Shown here one piece after another: positions 46,208-56,226 of a stretch of DNA of 64,000 nucleotides. The stretch covers positions 1 through 64,000 of the forward strand of contig CANPXK010000003.1 of the NCBI GenBank assembly GCA_947585965.1. Reading direction: 5' to 3'. The DNA comes from an uncultured Clostridia bacterium (GTDB lineage: Bacteria; Bacillota; Clostridia; Oscillospirales; Acutalibacteraceae). The notes beneath the pieces are model-generated. The model saw only the letters and a program-made list of their open reading frames with translations. It was not told the DNA's origin and did not search any database. Both the position numbers and the translations under genes were made by a program. Each line of letters opens with the position of its first letter. The first letter of the stretch is position 1.

Positions 46208-49200
46208 ATGGAATTTAATGAATTCAGTTCAATAAAAATAGGACTTGCTTCTCCCGAAATGATGCGTGATAAAACTGTAAAAAAGATTATCAATGAACAG
46301 GGTGAGGAAGAAGAAATCGTAATAAAGGGCTGGTCCTACGGCGAAGTAACAAAACCCGAAACAATAAACTACCGCACACTTAAACCTGAAAAGGACGGAC
46401 TTTTCTGCGAGGCAATATTCGGTCCCACAAAGGACTGGGAATGTCACTGCGGTAAATACAAAAAAATACACTACAAGGGCAGAATATGCGAAAAATGTCA
46501 TGTAGAGATAACAAAATCCAAGGTAAGACGTGAGCGTATGGGGCATATTGAACTTGCCGCCCCTGTATCCCATATATGGTATTTCAAGGGTATACCGTCA
46601 AGAATGGCTCTCATGCTTGACGATATTACTCCGAGAAATCTTGAACAGGTTCTTTATTTTGCCAAATATATAGTAACCTACGTAAAACCTGATTCTCTTG
46701 CAGAACGTGAGATAAAAAAACAACAGATACTCACGGAAACCGAATACAGAGAATTTGAAAAGAAATACGGAAATGATTTTGAAGCCCTGATGGGTGCAGA
46801 AGCTGTGCAAAAGCTTCTTGCTGAAATCAACCTTGAGGAGCAGTCCAAAAAGCTTAAGACAGAGCTTGAAAATGCTACAGGTCAGAAAAAAATAAAGCTT
46901 CTCAAAAGACTTGAGGTTGTTGAGTCCTTCCGTCTTTCGGGTAACAGACCCGAATGGATGATACTTAACGTACTCCCCGTTATACCACCTGATATTCGTC
47001 CCATGGTACAGCTTGACGGCGGACGTTTTGCAACCTCCGACCTTAACGACCTTTATCGCAGAGTTATAAACAGAAATAATCGTCTTAAAAGACTTAATGA
47101 GCTTCATGCTCCGAAAATGATTATAAGAAACGAAAAGCGTATGCTTCAGGAGGCTGTTGATGCTATAATCGACAACGGCAGACGCGGTAAACCCGTAACA
47201 GGTCCGAGCAACCGTTCTCTTAAATCTCTTTCCGATATGCTTAAGGGTAAACAGGGACGTTTCCGCCAGAATCTTCTCGGCAAACGTGTTGACTACTCCG
47301 GACGTTCGGTTATCGTTGTAGGTCCGGAGCTTAAGATGTACCAGTGCGGTCTGCCCAAGGAAATGGCCCTTGAACTTTTCAAGCCGTTTGTTATGAAGAT
47401 ACTTGTTGAAAGCAATACCGTAGCAAACATAAAGGCAGCAAGAAAAGCTGTAGAAAGAGCACAGCCCGAGGTATGGGATGCACTCGAAAGAGTAATCAAG
47501 GGACATCCCGTAATGCTTAACCGTGCGCCCACACTTCACAGACTCGGTATTCAGGCATTTGAGCCGGTTCTTGTCGAGGGTAAGGCACTTAAACTCCACC
47601 CCCTCGCCTGCACGGCATTTAATGCGGACTTTGACGGTGACCAGATGGCTGTTCATGTTCCTCTCTCGGCAGAAGCACAGGCGGAAGCAAGATTCCTTAT
47701 GCTTGCGGCAAATAACCTGCTCAAGCCTTCAGACGGTAAGCCTGTAACCGTTCCCACACAGGACATGGTACTCGGTTCATATTATCTTACACTTGATAAG
47801 GATGGGGAAATGGGCGAAGGCAAGATATTCCGTGATACTAACGAGGTTATCATGGCATATCAGACAGGCGTTATCGCACTCCATGCAAAGGTTAAGGTTC
47901 GCCGTGAGGGAATATTCAACGGAAAGAAAATATCCAAACTTATTGATACAACGGTCGGAAGAATTATATTTAACAGACCTATTCCTCAGGATCTCGGTTA
48001 TGTGGACAGAACCAAAGAGGAAAACTTCCTTAATTATGAAATCGACTTCCTTGTAGGTAAAAAACAGCTTGGCAAAATCATTGACAAGTGTATTAAAAAG
48101 CATGGTACACAAATTACATCTCAGGTGCTTGATGAGGTTAAGGCACAGGGCTATAAATATTCAACAAAGGGTGCCATAACTGTTGCCGTATGTGATGCTA
48201 CAATTCCTCCGAAGAAAAAGGAAATAATTGCGTCGGCAGAACAGGAAATTGATAAGGTAACGAAGATGTTTAAGCACGGATTGATGTCGGATCAGGAACG
48301 CTATGCAAAAGTTATTACGATATGGGAAAATGCTACAAATGATGTAACCGATGCACTTAAAAAGAATCTTGACAGATATAATCCGATTTATATGATGGCG
48401 GATTCAGGTGCCCGCGGTTCAATGAGCCAGATCAGACAGCTCGCCGGTATGCGCGGACTTATTGCCAATACTTCAGGTAAAACGATTGAAATTCCTATCC
48501 GTGCAAATTATCGTGAGGGTCTTAACATTCTCGAATACTTTATATCCTCCCGTGGCGCACGTAAGGGTCTTGCGGATACTGCTCTTCGTACCGCCGACTC
48601 CGGTTACCTCACAAGAAGACTTGTTGATGTATCTCAGGATGTAATTATCCGTGAAGAGGACTGCGGAACAAAGGAAGGTATCGTTGTATACGATATACGT
48701 CAGGCAAGTGCGGACACAGGCGAGGAAGTAAGTGTCAACTATGAAAATCTCGTAGGAAACCACCTGTTTGAAAACTTCTATGATCCCGATTTGGGTACGT
48801 TGCTGATACCCACAACGAGAATAATGACAAAAGCTGATGTAGACGCTATACTCGCAGCCAATATTACCGATATAAGAATTCGTCCGTTTGAGGAATTCCG
48901 TTCAATGAGAAGCTGCATTGTCGGTCAGCTCCCGGCAGAGGATATTGTGGATTTGACAACAGGGGATATAATTGCGGGTAAAAATTGTGTCATTACCGAA
49001 ACCGATGCGGATAACATTATAAGAGCAGGTATTACCTCGGTTAATATCAAAACTCGGGTCGATGGTACGGAAGAGGCTATAATAAAAACCTATACATCAT
49101 TCGATGAATCCCTCAAGGGCAGAAGACTTATCGACAACCTCTGCGATGCCGACGGAAATATTCTTATTCCTGCAAGAAAACTCCTTACCGAAAAAGATAT

Positions 49201-50383
49201 ACAGATCCTGAAGGATCTGAGGACTGTTTCCGTTAAGGTTATTCATTCCAATGACAGCGATTCCATTATTGAATCTATGCACGAAAGACTTCAGGGCAGA
49301 TACCTTTGTGAGGATTACTGCGATCCGCAGACGGGCGAAGTGCTTGTATCCTCAGACAAAATTATGGATGACCATGACGCAGACCTTATCGTTAATTCGG
49401 GCGCAACAAGCGTTAAGCTGCGTTCTATTCTTGATTGTCGTGCTAAACACGGTGTATGCAGAAAATGCTATGGTTCAAACCTTGCAAACGGTATGCCTGT
49501 TACAATAGGTGAGGCTGTAGGAATTATCGCTGCTCAGTCCATAGGAGAGCCCGGTACACAGCTTACCATGCGTACCTTCCACACCGGCGGTGTTGCGGGC
49601 GGCGAGGATATTACACAGGGTCTTCCCCGTGTTGAAGAACTTTTCGAGGCAAGGAAGCCCAAGCATATAGCTATAATTACCGAAATAAGCGGTCAGGTAA
49701 GACTTGAGGACAGAAATGCCGTTATTACAAGCACTGATCTTACGGAAAATGACGAGCCCCTTAGCAGGACATATCTTATTCCCTTTGGTGCACGTACAAA
49801 AATCAAAAACGGTCAGATGGTTGAAGCCGGAGATCTCCTTACGGAGGGTTCGGTGGATCCCCATGAGATACTCAATATCAAGGGTGCGGCTGCCGTTCAG
49901 GATTACCTCATCGAGGAAGTACAGAGTGCTTATCGTCTGCAGGGTGTTGATATCAATGATAAACACATTGAGGTTATTGTACGTCAGATGATGAAAAAGG
50001 TGCGTATAGAAGATGCAGGCTCAACCGATCTGCTTCCCGGCTCACTTGTTGACAAGGGTACATTCTATGCGGCAAATGAGGAGATTGAAAAGAGAATTGC
50101 AAACGGTGAGGAAGGTCTTACGCTTGCAACCTTCTCCCCCACTCTTCTCGGTATCACCAAGGCATCCCTTGCAACTGATTCGTTCCTTTCCGCAGCATCA
50201 TTCCAGGAAACCACAAGAGTTCTTACCGATGCTGCCATCAAAGGTAAGGTTGATCCGCTTATGGGACTTAAGGAAAATGTTCTTATCGGTAAGCTTGTTC
50301 CGGCAGGAACGGGTATGCCGAGATACAGGGATGTGGAAATTGAAGAAAATATTCCTGTTACGTTTAACCAGGACATTGTATAA
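46208..50383 (+). CDS. rpoC: DNA-directed RNA polymerase beta' subunit (enlarged)
   Basis: 1391-residue beta' subunit. The zinc ribbon [19 protein letters not shown] lies near residue 79, the catalytic [12 protein letters not shown] near residue 474, and the trigger-loop and C-terminal blocks [18 protein letters not shown] and [15 protein letters not shown] follow. It is nearly 200 residues longer than the B. subtilis protein. The extra length is mostly at about 845-1077, where a roughly 55-residue module appears four times. No rpsL-rpsG-fus-tuf genes follow; a terminator lies 15 bases after the stop. The ribosome site is GGGG with a long spacer. Confidence 0.97.
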   Translation: MEFNEFSSIKIGLASPEMMRDKTVKKIINEQGEEEEIVIKGWSYGEVTKPETINYRTLKPEKDGLFCEAIFGPTKDWECHCGKYKKIHYKGRICEKCHVEITKSKVRRERMGHIELAAPVSHIWYFKGIPSRMALMLDDITPRNLEQVLYFAKYIVTYVKPDSLAEREIKKQQILTETEYREFEKKYGNDFEALMGAEAVQKLLAEINLEEQSKKLKTELENATGQKKIKLLKRLEVVESFRLSGNRPEWMILNVLPVIPPDIRPMVQLDGGRFATSDLNDLYRRVINRNNRLKRLNELHAPKMIIRNEKRMLQEAVDAIIDNGRRGKPVTGPSNRSLKSLSDMLKGKQGRFRQNLLGKRVDYSGRSVIVVGPELKMYQCGLPKEMALELFKPFVMKILVESNTVANIKAARKAVERAQPEVWDALERVIKGHPVMLNRAPTLHRLGIQAFEPVLVEGKALKLHPLACTAFNADFDGDQMAVHVPLSAEAQAEARFLMLAANNLLKPSDGKPVTVPTQDMVLGSYYLTLDKDGEMGEGKIFRDTNEVIMAYQTGVIALHAKVKVRREGIFNGKKISKLIDTTVGRIIFNRPIPQDLGYVDRTKEENFLNYEIDFLVGKKQLGKIIDKCIKKHGTQITSQVLDEVKAQGYKYSTKGAITVAVCDATIPPKKKEIIASAEQEIDKVTKMFKHGLMSDQERYAKVITIWENATNDVTDALKKNLDRYNPIYMMADSGARGSMSQIRQLAGMRGLIANTSGKTIEIPIRANYREGLNILEYFISSRGARKGLADTALRTADSGYLTRRLVDVSQDVIIREEDCGTKEGIVVYDIRQASADTGEEVSVNYENLVGNHLFENFYDPDLGTLLIPTTRIMTKADVDAILAANITDIRIRPFEEFRSMRSCIVGQLPAEDIVDLTTGDIIAGKNCVITETDADNIIRAGITSVNIKTRVDGTEEAIIKTYTSFDESLKGRRLIDNLCDADGNILIPARKLLTEKDIQILKDLRTVSVKVIHSNDSDSIIESMHERLQGRYLCEDYCDPQTGEVLVSSDKIMDDHDADLIVNSGATSVKLRSILDCRAKHGVCRKCYGSNLANGMPVTIGEAVGIIAAQSIGEPGTQLTMRTFHTGGVAGGEDITQGLPRVEELFEARKPKHIAIITEISGQVRLEDRNAVITSTDLTENDEPLSRTYLIPFGARTKIKNGQMVEAGDLLTEGSVDPHEILNIKGAAAVQDYLIEEVQSAYRLQGVDINDKHIEVIVRQMMKKVRIEDAGSTDLLPGSLVDKGTFYAANEEIEKRIANGEEGLTLATFSPTLLGITKASLATDSFLSAASFQETTRVLTDAAIKGKVDPLMGLKENVLIGKLVPAGTGMPRYRDVEIEENIPVTFNQDIV

Positions 50384-50397
50384 TTAATTATACACTT

Positions 50398-50437
50398 TAA
50401 ATTAAGCTGTCGTATTCATATATGGCAGCTTAATTTT
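50398..50437 (+). terminator. Intrinsic terminator of rpoBC
   Basis: AATTAAGCTG (from 50399) pairs with CAGCTTAATT, followed by TTTTTAATA. The stem continues through TCG/GG pairs. Confidence 0.85.
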
Positions 50438-50515
50438 TTAATAGGCAAAATTATAATAATACTTTTATTATTTATCGTTAAAATATGCAAAATAAATGAA
50501 ATTATTTTTACCTTC

Positions 50516-50544
50516 TTGACGTATTAACCTAAATATGGTATTAT
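50516..50544 (+). promoter_or_regulatory. Promoter of the DUF2798 gene
   Basis: TTGACG (50516-50521), 17-base spacer, TATTAT (50539-50544). Transcription would begin near 50551, just before the attenuator-like hairpin. Confidence 0.75.
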
Positions 50545-50573
50545 ATTTAAGTAAAAATAAACAATGCATGATG

Positions 50574-50658
50574 ACACACGTATTACCTTTGGGTATGTAA
50601 ATCTGATTACGGAACATGAATTTCTGTCGGATTTACCCCGGAATACGTGTGTTTTTTT
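50574..50658 (+). promoter_or_regulatory. Attenuator-like hairpin in the leader of the DUF2798 gene
   Basis: ACACACGTATT (50574-50584) pairs with AATACGTGTGT (50642-50652), followed by T7. Inside lie GGG/CCC and GTAAATC/GATTTAC pairs, so nearly the whole leader forms one long rod ending in a U-run. This is the shape of an intrinsic terminator placed before the gene, so expression should need anti-termination or read-through. The ligand or protein that would control it is unknown. Confidence 0.6.
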
Positions 50659-50680
50659 GCGCAAAAGGAGAGATTTTATT

Positions 50681-51262
50681 ATGCCGAAAAATCAGTTTCA
50701 GCGAATGGTATTCGCATTCATTACAGTTTTGATAACTGTACACGCCTACATTTTATACAGCCTGTGCTTCGTCAACGGTAATGTACTTATGGAGATAAAC
50801 GGTACGAACAGCGTTATTGATGCTGTTAATAAGCAAGGCGGTATATATATGCTCGGTAATTATGCACCAATATGGCTCGTTGTAATTGTTGAATTTGTTC
50901 TTGCCTATACTCTTGAAAATGTGTTGGGAAGTCCGCTTTCTTTTAAAATTGCATTAAAACATTTCGATCCGCAAAAAACAAATCCTATGATATTTGAAAC
51001 CGTTATAATCTCGGCAACTGTTGCTATTATGTGTCCCGCAATGAGCTTTCTTGCAGCTTTTCTCTATTACCCATATTATGAAGGCTTTAATCTTCTTATT
51101 CTTCTTGGTAATTGGTTTAAGCTTGTATGCTACAACCTGCCGTTCGCTTTCTTCTCACAGCTGCTTTTTATACAGCCTCTTGTACGAAAAGTATTCAGGC
51201 TAATATTTGTAAGGAGTGATACCATCAAAAATAAGGAATTTGAGGCGGAACAGGTCGCCTGA
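50681..51262 (+). CDS. DUF2798 family four-segment membrane protein
   Basis: 193-residue membrane protein. Segments are visible at about 9-27, 57-77, 100-125 and 138-160, with the family pattern FITVLITVHAYILYSL and the second half repeating it. DUF2798 proteins are small integral membrane proteins with no settled function. The start at 50681 has AAGGAG at the right distance; a longer in-frame reading from 50564 is leader. It lies between rpoC and a converging operon, with its own promoter and attenuator. Confidence 0.85.
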   Translation: MPKNQFQRMVFAFITVLITVHAYILYSLCFVNGNVLMEINGTNSVIDAVNKQGGIYMLGNYAPIWLVVIVEFVLAYTLENVLGSPLSFKIALKHFDPQKTNPMIFETVIISATVAIMCPAMSFLAAFLYYPYYEGFNLLILLGNWFKLVCYNLPFAFFSQLLFIQPLVRKVFRLIFVRSDTIKNKEFEAEQVA

Positions 51263-51263
51263 T

Positions 51264-51318
51264 TAAAAAAATGCTGTCGGATAAGTCTTATGAAACTTAC
51301 CCGACAGCATTATTTTTT
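51264..51318. terminator. Bidirectional terminator between converging transcripts
   Basis: ATGCTGTCGG (51271-51280) pairs with CCGACAGCAT (51301-51310). U-runs exist on both strands (TATTTTTTCC on plus, TTTTTTAATC on minus). It ends the DUF2798 gene and the carboxyltransferase operon. Confidence 0.85.
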
Positions 51319-51339
51319 CCTTGTAAAATTAAGGGCTGA

Positions 51340-52752
51340 TTAAACAGGATGTATCTTATTTTTTATGTCCGCTGACTCATTGATACCGAGCTTTTTATCC
51401 CTTCTCTTCTTAAAGAACTTCGGAGCCACATCCGGGAACTGAGCATAGGTAAGGACGTCTTCCTCCTGCTCTATCCACTCCGGAATCTTCTCACGGAGCT
51501 TTTCAAGCTCGGGTTCGAGTAAATCAGCCGGGCGACAGTCAACAGGCTTTGTATCACCTATAATCTTCTTCTGAAATTCCTTGTCTATCGGAATGGGTGT
51601 TGTACCGTATTTTCCTGCAACAAGATCCTTGAACTGGTCACTGCACATCTTGTAGCGCTCGCCGAGTATTACATTAAATACCGCCTGTGTTCCTACTATC
51701 TGTGAGGTGGGTGTTACAAGCGGCGGATATCCGGCATCCTTACGGACTTTCGGTACTTCTTCAAGCACCTGCGTAAGCTGATCCTCTTTTCCTGCCTGCT
51801 TTAGCTGACTGAGAAGATTCGACAACATTCCGCCGGGTACTTGATATATGAGAGCCTTTGCGTCCGTTGCAAGCATTTTCGGGTCAAGAAGTCCGCTCTT
51901 GATATATTTTGCACGGAGATCCATGAAATAATCTCTTATTTCCGAAAGAAGCACAAGATCCAGTCCCGTGTCGTATTCAGTGCCTTGCAGAGCGGCTACC
52001 ATTGATTCTGTGGGTGCGTGTGATGTACCGTTTGCAAGCGGCGACATTGCTGTATCTATCCTGTCTGCGCCTGCCTCAATACCCTTAAGCAGACACATCG
52101 AGGCAAGTCCCGATGTATAATGCGTGTGAAGCTGAACGGGAATATCTACGGCTTTCTTGATTGCTGATACAAGCTCGGCGGTATAGTACGGTGTGAGCAG
52201 TGCAGCCATATCCTTTATACAGATTGAATCTGCGCCTGCTTCTTGTATCCTTTTGGCATAATCAACATAATACTCCGTTGTGAAAACCGGACCTGTTGTA
52301 TAGCTTATCGCAACCTGTGCTTCTACATTCGGATTTTCTTTCTTCGCAGCCTTTGCAACTTTTATTGCTGTCTGTAAATTCTTAATATCGTTGAGTGCAT
52401 CAAATATTCTTATTATATCAATACCATTTGCTATTGAACGCTGCACGAAATATTCAAGTACATCATCAGCATAGTGACGGTAACCGAGCATATTCTGTCC
52501 TCTGAAAAGCATTTGCAGCTTTGTATTCGGGCAGTTTTTACGAATCGTTCGCAGTCTGTCCCACGGATCTTCATCAAGAAAACGTATACATGAATCGAAT
52601 GTAGCTCCGCCCCAACATTCAAGTGAATAAAAGCCAACCTTGTCAAGCTTGTCAAGTATCGGGAGCATATCGCCGATCGGCATACGGGTTGCTATCAGTG
52701 ACTGGTGAGCATCACGGAGTACGGTTTCCGTGATTTGTATCTTTTTAGGCAT
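51340..52752 (-). CDS. Oxaloacetate/pyruvate carboxyltransferase subunit (OadA / PycB type)
   Basis: 470-residue biotin-dependent carboxyltransferase. The TIM-barrel metal-binding residues are in ETVLRDAHQS, LHTHYTSG and TAMSPLANGTSH, and GGMLSNLLSQLKQAG is typical. The C-terminal biotin domain of the long OadA form is absent; biotin is carried by the next gene. It is the last gene of the three-gene unit and would transfer CO2 between carboxybiotin and pyruvate/oxaloacetate (the 5S role of transcarboxylase). Start at 52752 is ATG with AAGGGGAAGG upstream. Confidence 0.9.
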   Translation of the reverse strand: MPKKIQITETVLRDAHQSLIATRMPIGDMLPILDKLDKVGFYSLECWGGATFDSCIRFLDEDPWDRLRTIRKNCPNTKLQMLFRGQNMLGYRHYADDVLEYFVQRSIANGIDIIRIFDALNDIKNLQTAIKVAKAAKKENPNVEAQVAISYTTGPVFTTEYYVDYAKRIQEAGADSICIKDMAALLTPYYTAELVSAIKKAVDIPVQLHTHYTSGLASMCLLKGIEAGADRIDTAMSPLANGTSHAPTESMVAALQGTEYDTGLDLVLLSEIRDYFMDLRAKYIKSGLLDPKMLATDAKALIYQVPGGMLSNLLSQLKQAGKEDQLTQVLEEVPKVRKDAGYPPLVTPTSQIVGTQAVFNVILGERYKMCSDQFKDLVAGKYGTTPIPIDKEFQKKIIGDTKPVDCRPADLLEPELEKLREKIPEWIEQEEDVLTYAQFPDVAPKFFKKRRDKKLGINESADIKNKIHPV

Positions 52753-52782
52753 TATAACCTTCCCCTTTCCATTATCTGAGGT

Positions 52783-53142
52783 TTATCCGATAGTTACAAG
52801 AGTAGCTCCTGTATCTACTGATTCACCCTTGCTGACTGCTACAGAAAGTATTGTGCCGTCCTTTGCTGCTTTTATCTCGTTTTCCATCTTCATTGCCTCA
52901 AGCACTACAAGCACATCACCTTTCTTTACGGTCTGTCCCTCTTTTACAGACACATTGAGGATCGTTCCGGGCATAGGCGAGGTCACAGGCTCACCCTTTG
53001 CCGGTGATGCTGCCTTTTTAGGTGCTGCCTTTGGTGCTGCTGCGGGAGCCGGTACTGTTGCAGTTGTCGGAGATGCTCCGTCAACCTCTTCTACCTGTAC
53101 ATCATATGATACTCCGTTTACCGTAATTTTTAAATTCTTCAT
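52783..53142 (-). CDS. Biotin carboxyl carrier protein
   Basis: 119-residue carrier. An N-terminal short strand region is followed by an Ala/Pro-rich linker (about 30-50) and a biotinyl domain with [10 protein letters not shown], the biotinyl Lys85 in [10 protein letters not shown] and [10 protein letters not shown]. It ferries carboxybiotin between the two carboxyltransferases encoded on either side. It starts 20 bases after the acyl-CoA subunit gene with an AGGAAT site. Confidence 0.93.
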   Translation of the reverse strand: MKNLKITVNGVSYDVQVEEVDGASPTTATVPAPAAAPKAAPKKAASPAKGEPVTSPMPGTILNVSVKEGQTVKKGDVLVVLEAMKMENEIKAAKDGTILSVAVSKGESVDTGATLVTIG

Positions 53143-53161
53143 AGCAATTATTCCTTTCAGA

Positions 53162-54508
53162 TTAAATATACAGATTATTGTGCTTTTTAGGCAGGGTCGA
53201 AGACCTCTTATCAGAAAGCATATCTATAGCTGAGGTGAGTTTAGTTCTTGTTTCCTCGGGAAGTATTATCTCGTCTATATAACCGTCCTCGGCTGCTTTC
53301 ATAGCCGTGAGGTTATCTTCCTTGTATTGAGCAGTAATTTTTGCACGCTCGGTCTGGGGATCGGAAGTGCCTTTGAGTTTTCCGCCGAAATCATCACCGA
53401 GTGCTATTACTGCTGCTGCTTCGGGAGGGAGGGCAGATACGGAAGCCCCTACCCATGCATAGGTTATATCGGCTGCGGCTCCTGTTCCGGCAAGGGCGAT
53501 GTATACTGCACCGTATGCATTGCCTGTTATTACCGCTATCTTTGGGGCGGTTGCTTCTGAATATGCGGAGGAAAGCTTAGCTGCCGATTTTATGCAGGAA
53601 AATTTTTCCGCATCCACAAGTGTTATTATTGTTAAACCGAATGCATCGCAGAAGCGTACAAAGCGTGCCGCCTTTGATGCGCCCTTGGAATCAATTTCGG
53701 GTGCTTCGGATTTTATTATACCTACAGTTGATCCCTCTATTGTTGCGAGGGCTGTTTTTACTGAGCTGCCGTATTCCGGCTGAAGCTCTATTATGCTGCC
53801 TCCATCTGCTATAGATAATAGCACATCATCAGAAGGTATCGGTTCGTCAAATTCCGGTGTTCCCGCATATTCAAGGTTATTTGAGGGGAGGAGAGAAATC
53901 AGCTTTCTTGCCTCTTGAATTGCCTCGGCGGTATCCTTTGCAGTGAGGTGGGCTATACCGTGTTTGGAGTTAGTTTTTGTATCAGCTCCCGAGCCGTCCG
54001 TGTTAAGGGTAAGCTCTGCCTTTTCCGAGAGGATCACTATATCACTGTTTACGGCGATTAGTGCCTGTGTACCGTAGCATTTGCCGAGCACAACGGAAAT
54101 CTGAGGCACAACTCCGGAGAGATTTGACGAATATTTCAGAATATCGCCGTATGCGGAGAGGAGGTCGTTTCCCTCATCAATTCTGCCGCCTATTGAGTCA
54201 TAGAGGGCGATAACGGGAGAACCCGTTTTCAGTGCAAGATCATATACTTTTTTTATTTTAGCCGCCTGAGCTTTTGACATTGCGCCGCCGGAGCGGTCTG
54301 TATTCTGTGCAAAAGCAAATACGCCTATACCCTCGACATTACCTCTGCCCGCAACAACCTCGGCATAGCCTGCGGTTGATTTAGCGAAGGCATCAATTTC
54401 GGTAAAAGCTCCCTCATCAAAGAGTTTTGTCAAGACCGTATAGGCAGAAGACGAAGCGGTATTTACACGAGCCGTTTCAAGCTCTGTGATTTTAGCTTCC
54501 ATGCTCAT
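53162..54508 (-). CDS. Acyl-CoA carboxyltransferase, methylmalonyl-CoA type (12S-like)
   Basis: 448-residue crotonase-fold carboxyltransferase, shorter than the roughly 510 residues of MmdA. The active-site loops are suggested by [21 protein letters not shown] in the first half and [16 protein letters not shown] in the second half; these two halves form the usual dimer-like acyl-CoA pocket. It would use methylmalonyl-CoA or another acyl-CoA. First gene of the operon, with its own promoter. Start at 54508 has AGGAGG 8 bases upstream. The substrate is inferred. Confidence 0.85.
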   Translation of the reverse strand: MSMEAKITELETARVNTASSSAYTVLTKLFDEGAFTEIDAFAKSTAGYAEVVAGRGNVEGIGVFAFAQNTDRSGGAMSKAQAAKIKKVYDLALKTGSPVIALYDSIGGRIDEGNDLLSAYGDILKYSSNLSGVVPQISVVLGKCYGTQALIAVNSDIVILSEKAELTLNTDGSGADTKTNSKHGIAHLTAKDTAEAIQEARKLISLLPSNNLEYAGTPEFDEPIPSDDVLLSIADGGSIIELQPEYGSSVKTALATIEGSTVGIIKSEAPEIDSKGASKAARFVRFCDAFGLTIITLVDAEKFSCIKSAAKLSSAYSEATAPKIAVITGNAYGAVYIALAGTGAAADITYAWVGASVSALPPEAAAVIALGDDFGGKLKGTSDPQTERAKITAQYKEDNLTAMKAAEDGYIDEIILPEETRTKLTSAIDMLSDKRSSTLPKKHNNLYI

Positions 54509-54554
54509 TCCTTATTCCTCCTTATTTTGTAGAAAATACAATTTCACACTGTCT

Positions 54555-54583
54555 ATTATAGTATAAAATTGTTAAAATTTCAA
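54555..54583 (-). promoter_or_regulatory. Promoter of the carboxyltransferase operon
   Basis: Minus strand: TTGAAA (54583-54578), 17-base spacer, TATAAT (54560-54555), about 45 bases upstream of the first start codon. Confidence 0.8.
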
Positions 54584-54599
54584 GTCTTTATTGGCGTAA

Positions 54600-54633
54600 A
54601 TAAAGAAAACGACGGCACAAGACCGTCGTTTTC
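54600..54633 (-). terminator. Terminator of the surface-fibre operon
   Basis: GAAAACGACGG (54605-54615) pairs with CCGTCGTTTTC (54622-54632), followed on the minus strand by TTTATTTA. It lies just after the wall-anchored protein gene. Confidence 0.85.
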
Positions 54634-54641
54634 CTTAAAAT

Positions 54642-56180
54642 TTATTTGTTGTCATCGTCTCTCTTTTTCTTGCGAGTTGTGAGCAGCAATACTATTACAG
54701 TAACAAGAGAAACAAGAACAATTATTATTGGTACGATATATTCATTTGCATCCTGACCTGTTTGTACCGGCGGAGCAATCGGTTGATCCGGAGCAGGGGG
54801 TGTATGATTTCCTCCGGAGCCGTTCGGGTCACTTGTATCCACCGAACCTGCTGTTCCCGGAGAACTCGATTCGGGCTGGCTTGGCTCATCGGGGATACTC
54901 GGTTCCTCACTGGATTCCTCAGGTTGGCTTGACTCCTCAGGTTGGCTTGACTCCTCAGGCTGACTTGATTCCTCAGGTTGGCTTGACTCCTCAGGCTGAC
55001 TTGATTCCTCAGGTTCGCTTGACTCCGGCTCACTCGGCTCACTCGGTTCGCTCGACTCTTCATCATTTGAAGCAACAAATACCCACTGGATCTTTGCTAT
55101 TGCATCATCATAGGCATTGTCAAGCTCCTCAGGAACCTTCAGTGTAAGAGTGAGTGTTGACGTATCACCCTTTGAATATTCGCCGAGATATTTTGCGTTG
55201 ACCGGGTTGATCGGATCGGGGTCGTACTGACTAACAAGCTTACCGCTATAAAGCTCGTTACTTTCCGTTTTAACACCGGAATCCTTTGTAACCGTCAGTT
55301 CAAGCTTGCTTATAAGATCATCGGACTGAACCTTCTGTTCCTGTGCAGTCTTGTCCTCTACATCCGTGAAGTGGCCTATATCAGCAGGCAGAGCATATAC
55401 CCAGATTTTAACCTTGTCTTCGTTTTCGTTTTTGATAACGACCTTCTGCTCTCTGCTGTCGCCGGGCATTACACCCTTGAAGTTACCGAAAAGATCCGTG
55501 TTGTCCGGAAGTACGACAAACTCGTGAGTTCCATACTGGAAAGTAACGTTGCTTTCGTCTGTTGAGTTTACAAAGGTGTATGTTACCTCCGGGAGAGCCT
55601 CCTGCACGGTCTGACCGTTCCAGCCGATAATCTTATCCTCGGTATTTCTTTCGGGGTAGAAGTTATCGTACTGTATGGCTTCAGCCTGTACGGTTATGTG
55701 ACCTTCGAGGTTTGTGTAGCCTTCCATATCCCAATCAGCCGGCAGTTCAAATGAATCCATAAGATTTTTTTCAGCTCTATCGCCGGGGAGGAGAGGTTTT
55801 TGGTAGTAATAATATCCGCCCGTTCCAAGCACCCAATCTTCATCATTGGTGTTAAGAATAATGTAATCGGGGTTATATTGCTGCTTGTCAAGCTCCTTGT
55901 CCGTTTTCGGATCCCACCACGCCTTGTCAACAGAAATTCTGACATACTCAGTGTTTTTGCCCGTATTTCTTGCCGATACAATTTTAGCGATCTTATCTCC
56001 GGGTCCGACACCACCCGCGGGTCGTTCATATTCGTCTATCAAGTCGATATGCACATTACCCATTGTCACAACATTCAAGGTGGTAGTTTTAGCAGAGAAT
56101 GCCGCCCAGGTGATGCCGACTGACAGTGCCAAAACACTTGCTATGGCAGTGCCGGTAAGTATTATTTTTTTCGTTTTCAT
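54642..56180 (-). CDS. SipW-type secreted protein with wall-anchor-like tail
   Basis: 512-residue protein. The N terminus has the SipW/TasA-type signal: a hydrophobic segment ending ITWAAFSAKTTTLN. Two beta-rich lobes follow (about 30-180 and 185-370; IRISV- and VKIWVYALP-type strands). The linker (about 375-470) is Ser/Glu/Pro-rich with EESSQP repeats. The tail is APPVQTGQDANEY, a hydrophobic helix and TTRKKKRDDDNK: a sorting-signal layout without LPXTG. It is the only member of the four SipW-type proteins with an anchor, so it may attach the fibre to the wall. Last gene of the operon, start by the GAGGTG site. Confidence 0.8.
   Translation of the reverse strand: MKTKKIILTGTAIASVLALSVGITWAAFSAKTTTLNVVTMGNVHIDLIDEYERPAGGVGPGDKIAKIVSARNTGKNTEYVRISVDKAWWDPKTDKELDKQQYNPDYIILNTNDEDWVLGTGGYYYYQKPLLPGDRAEKNLMDSFELPADWDMEGYTNLEGHITVQAEAIQYDNFYPERNTEDKIIGWNGQTVQEALPEVTYTFVNSTDESNVTFQYGTHEFVVLPDNTDLFGNFKGVMPGDSREQKVVIKNENEDKVKIWVYALPADIGHFTDVEDKTAQEQKVQSDDLISKLELTVTKDSGVKTESNELYSGKLVSQYDPDPINPVNAKYLGEYSKGDTSTLTLTLKVPEELDNAYDDAIAKIQWVFVASNDEESSEPSEPSEPESSEPEESSQPEESSQPEESSQPEESSQPEESSQPEESSEEPSIPDEPSQPESSSPGTAGSVDTSDPNGSGGNHTPPAPDQPIAPPVQTGQDANEYIVPIIIVLVSLVTVIVLLLTTRKKKRDDDNK
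54912..55020 (-). repeat. Tandem 18-base repeats encoding EESSQP
   Basis: About six 18-base units in frame, each coding EESSQP, in the linker of the anchored protein. Copies differ at only a few third positions. Length may vary between strains. Confidence 0.8.
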
Positions 56181-56226
56181 TGGTCATCACCTCAAAAAAT
56201 CAAAAGCTATATCAAACTGTATAGTC

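Noticed and set aside
46598-47656. Minus-strand frame of 352 codons
   Set aside because: It lies antisense within rpoC and arises from codon bias of that gene; no domain is recognisable.
50564-50680. Longer DUF2798 protein starting at 50564
   Set aside because: The extra codons are leader RNA forming the attenuator hairpin; the real start has an AAGGAG site at 50681.
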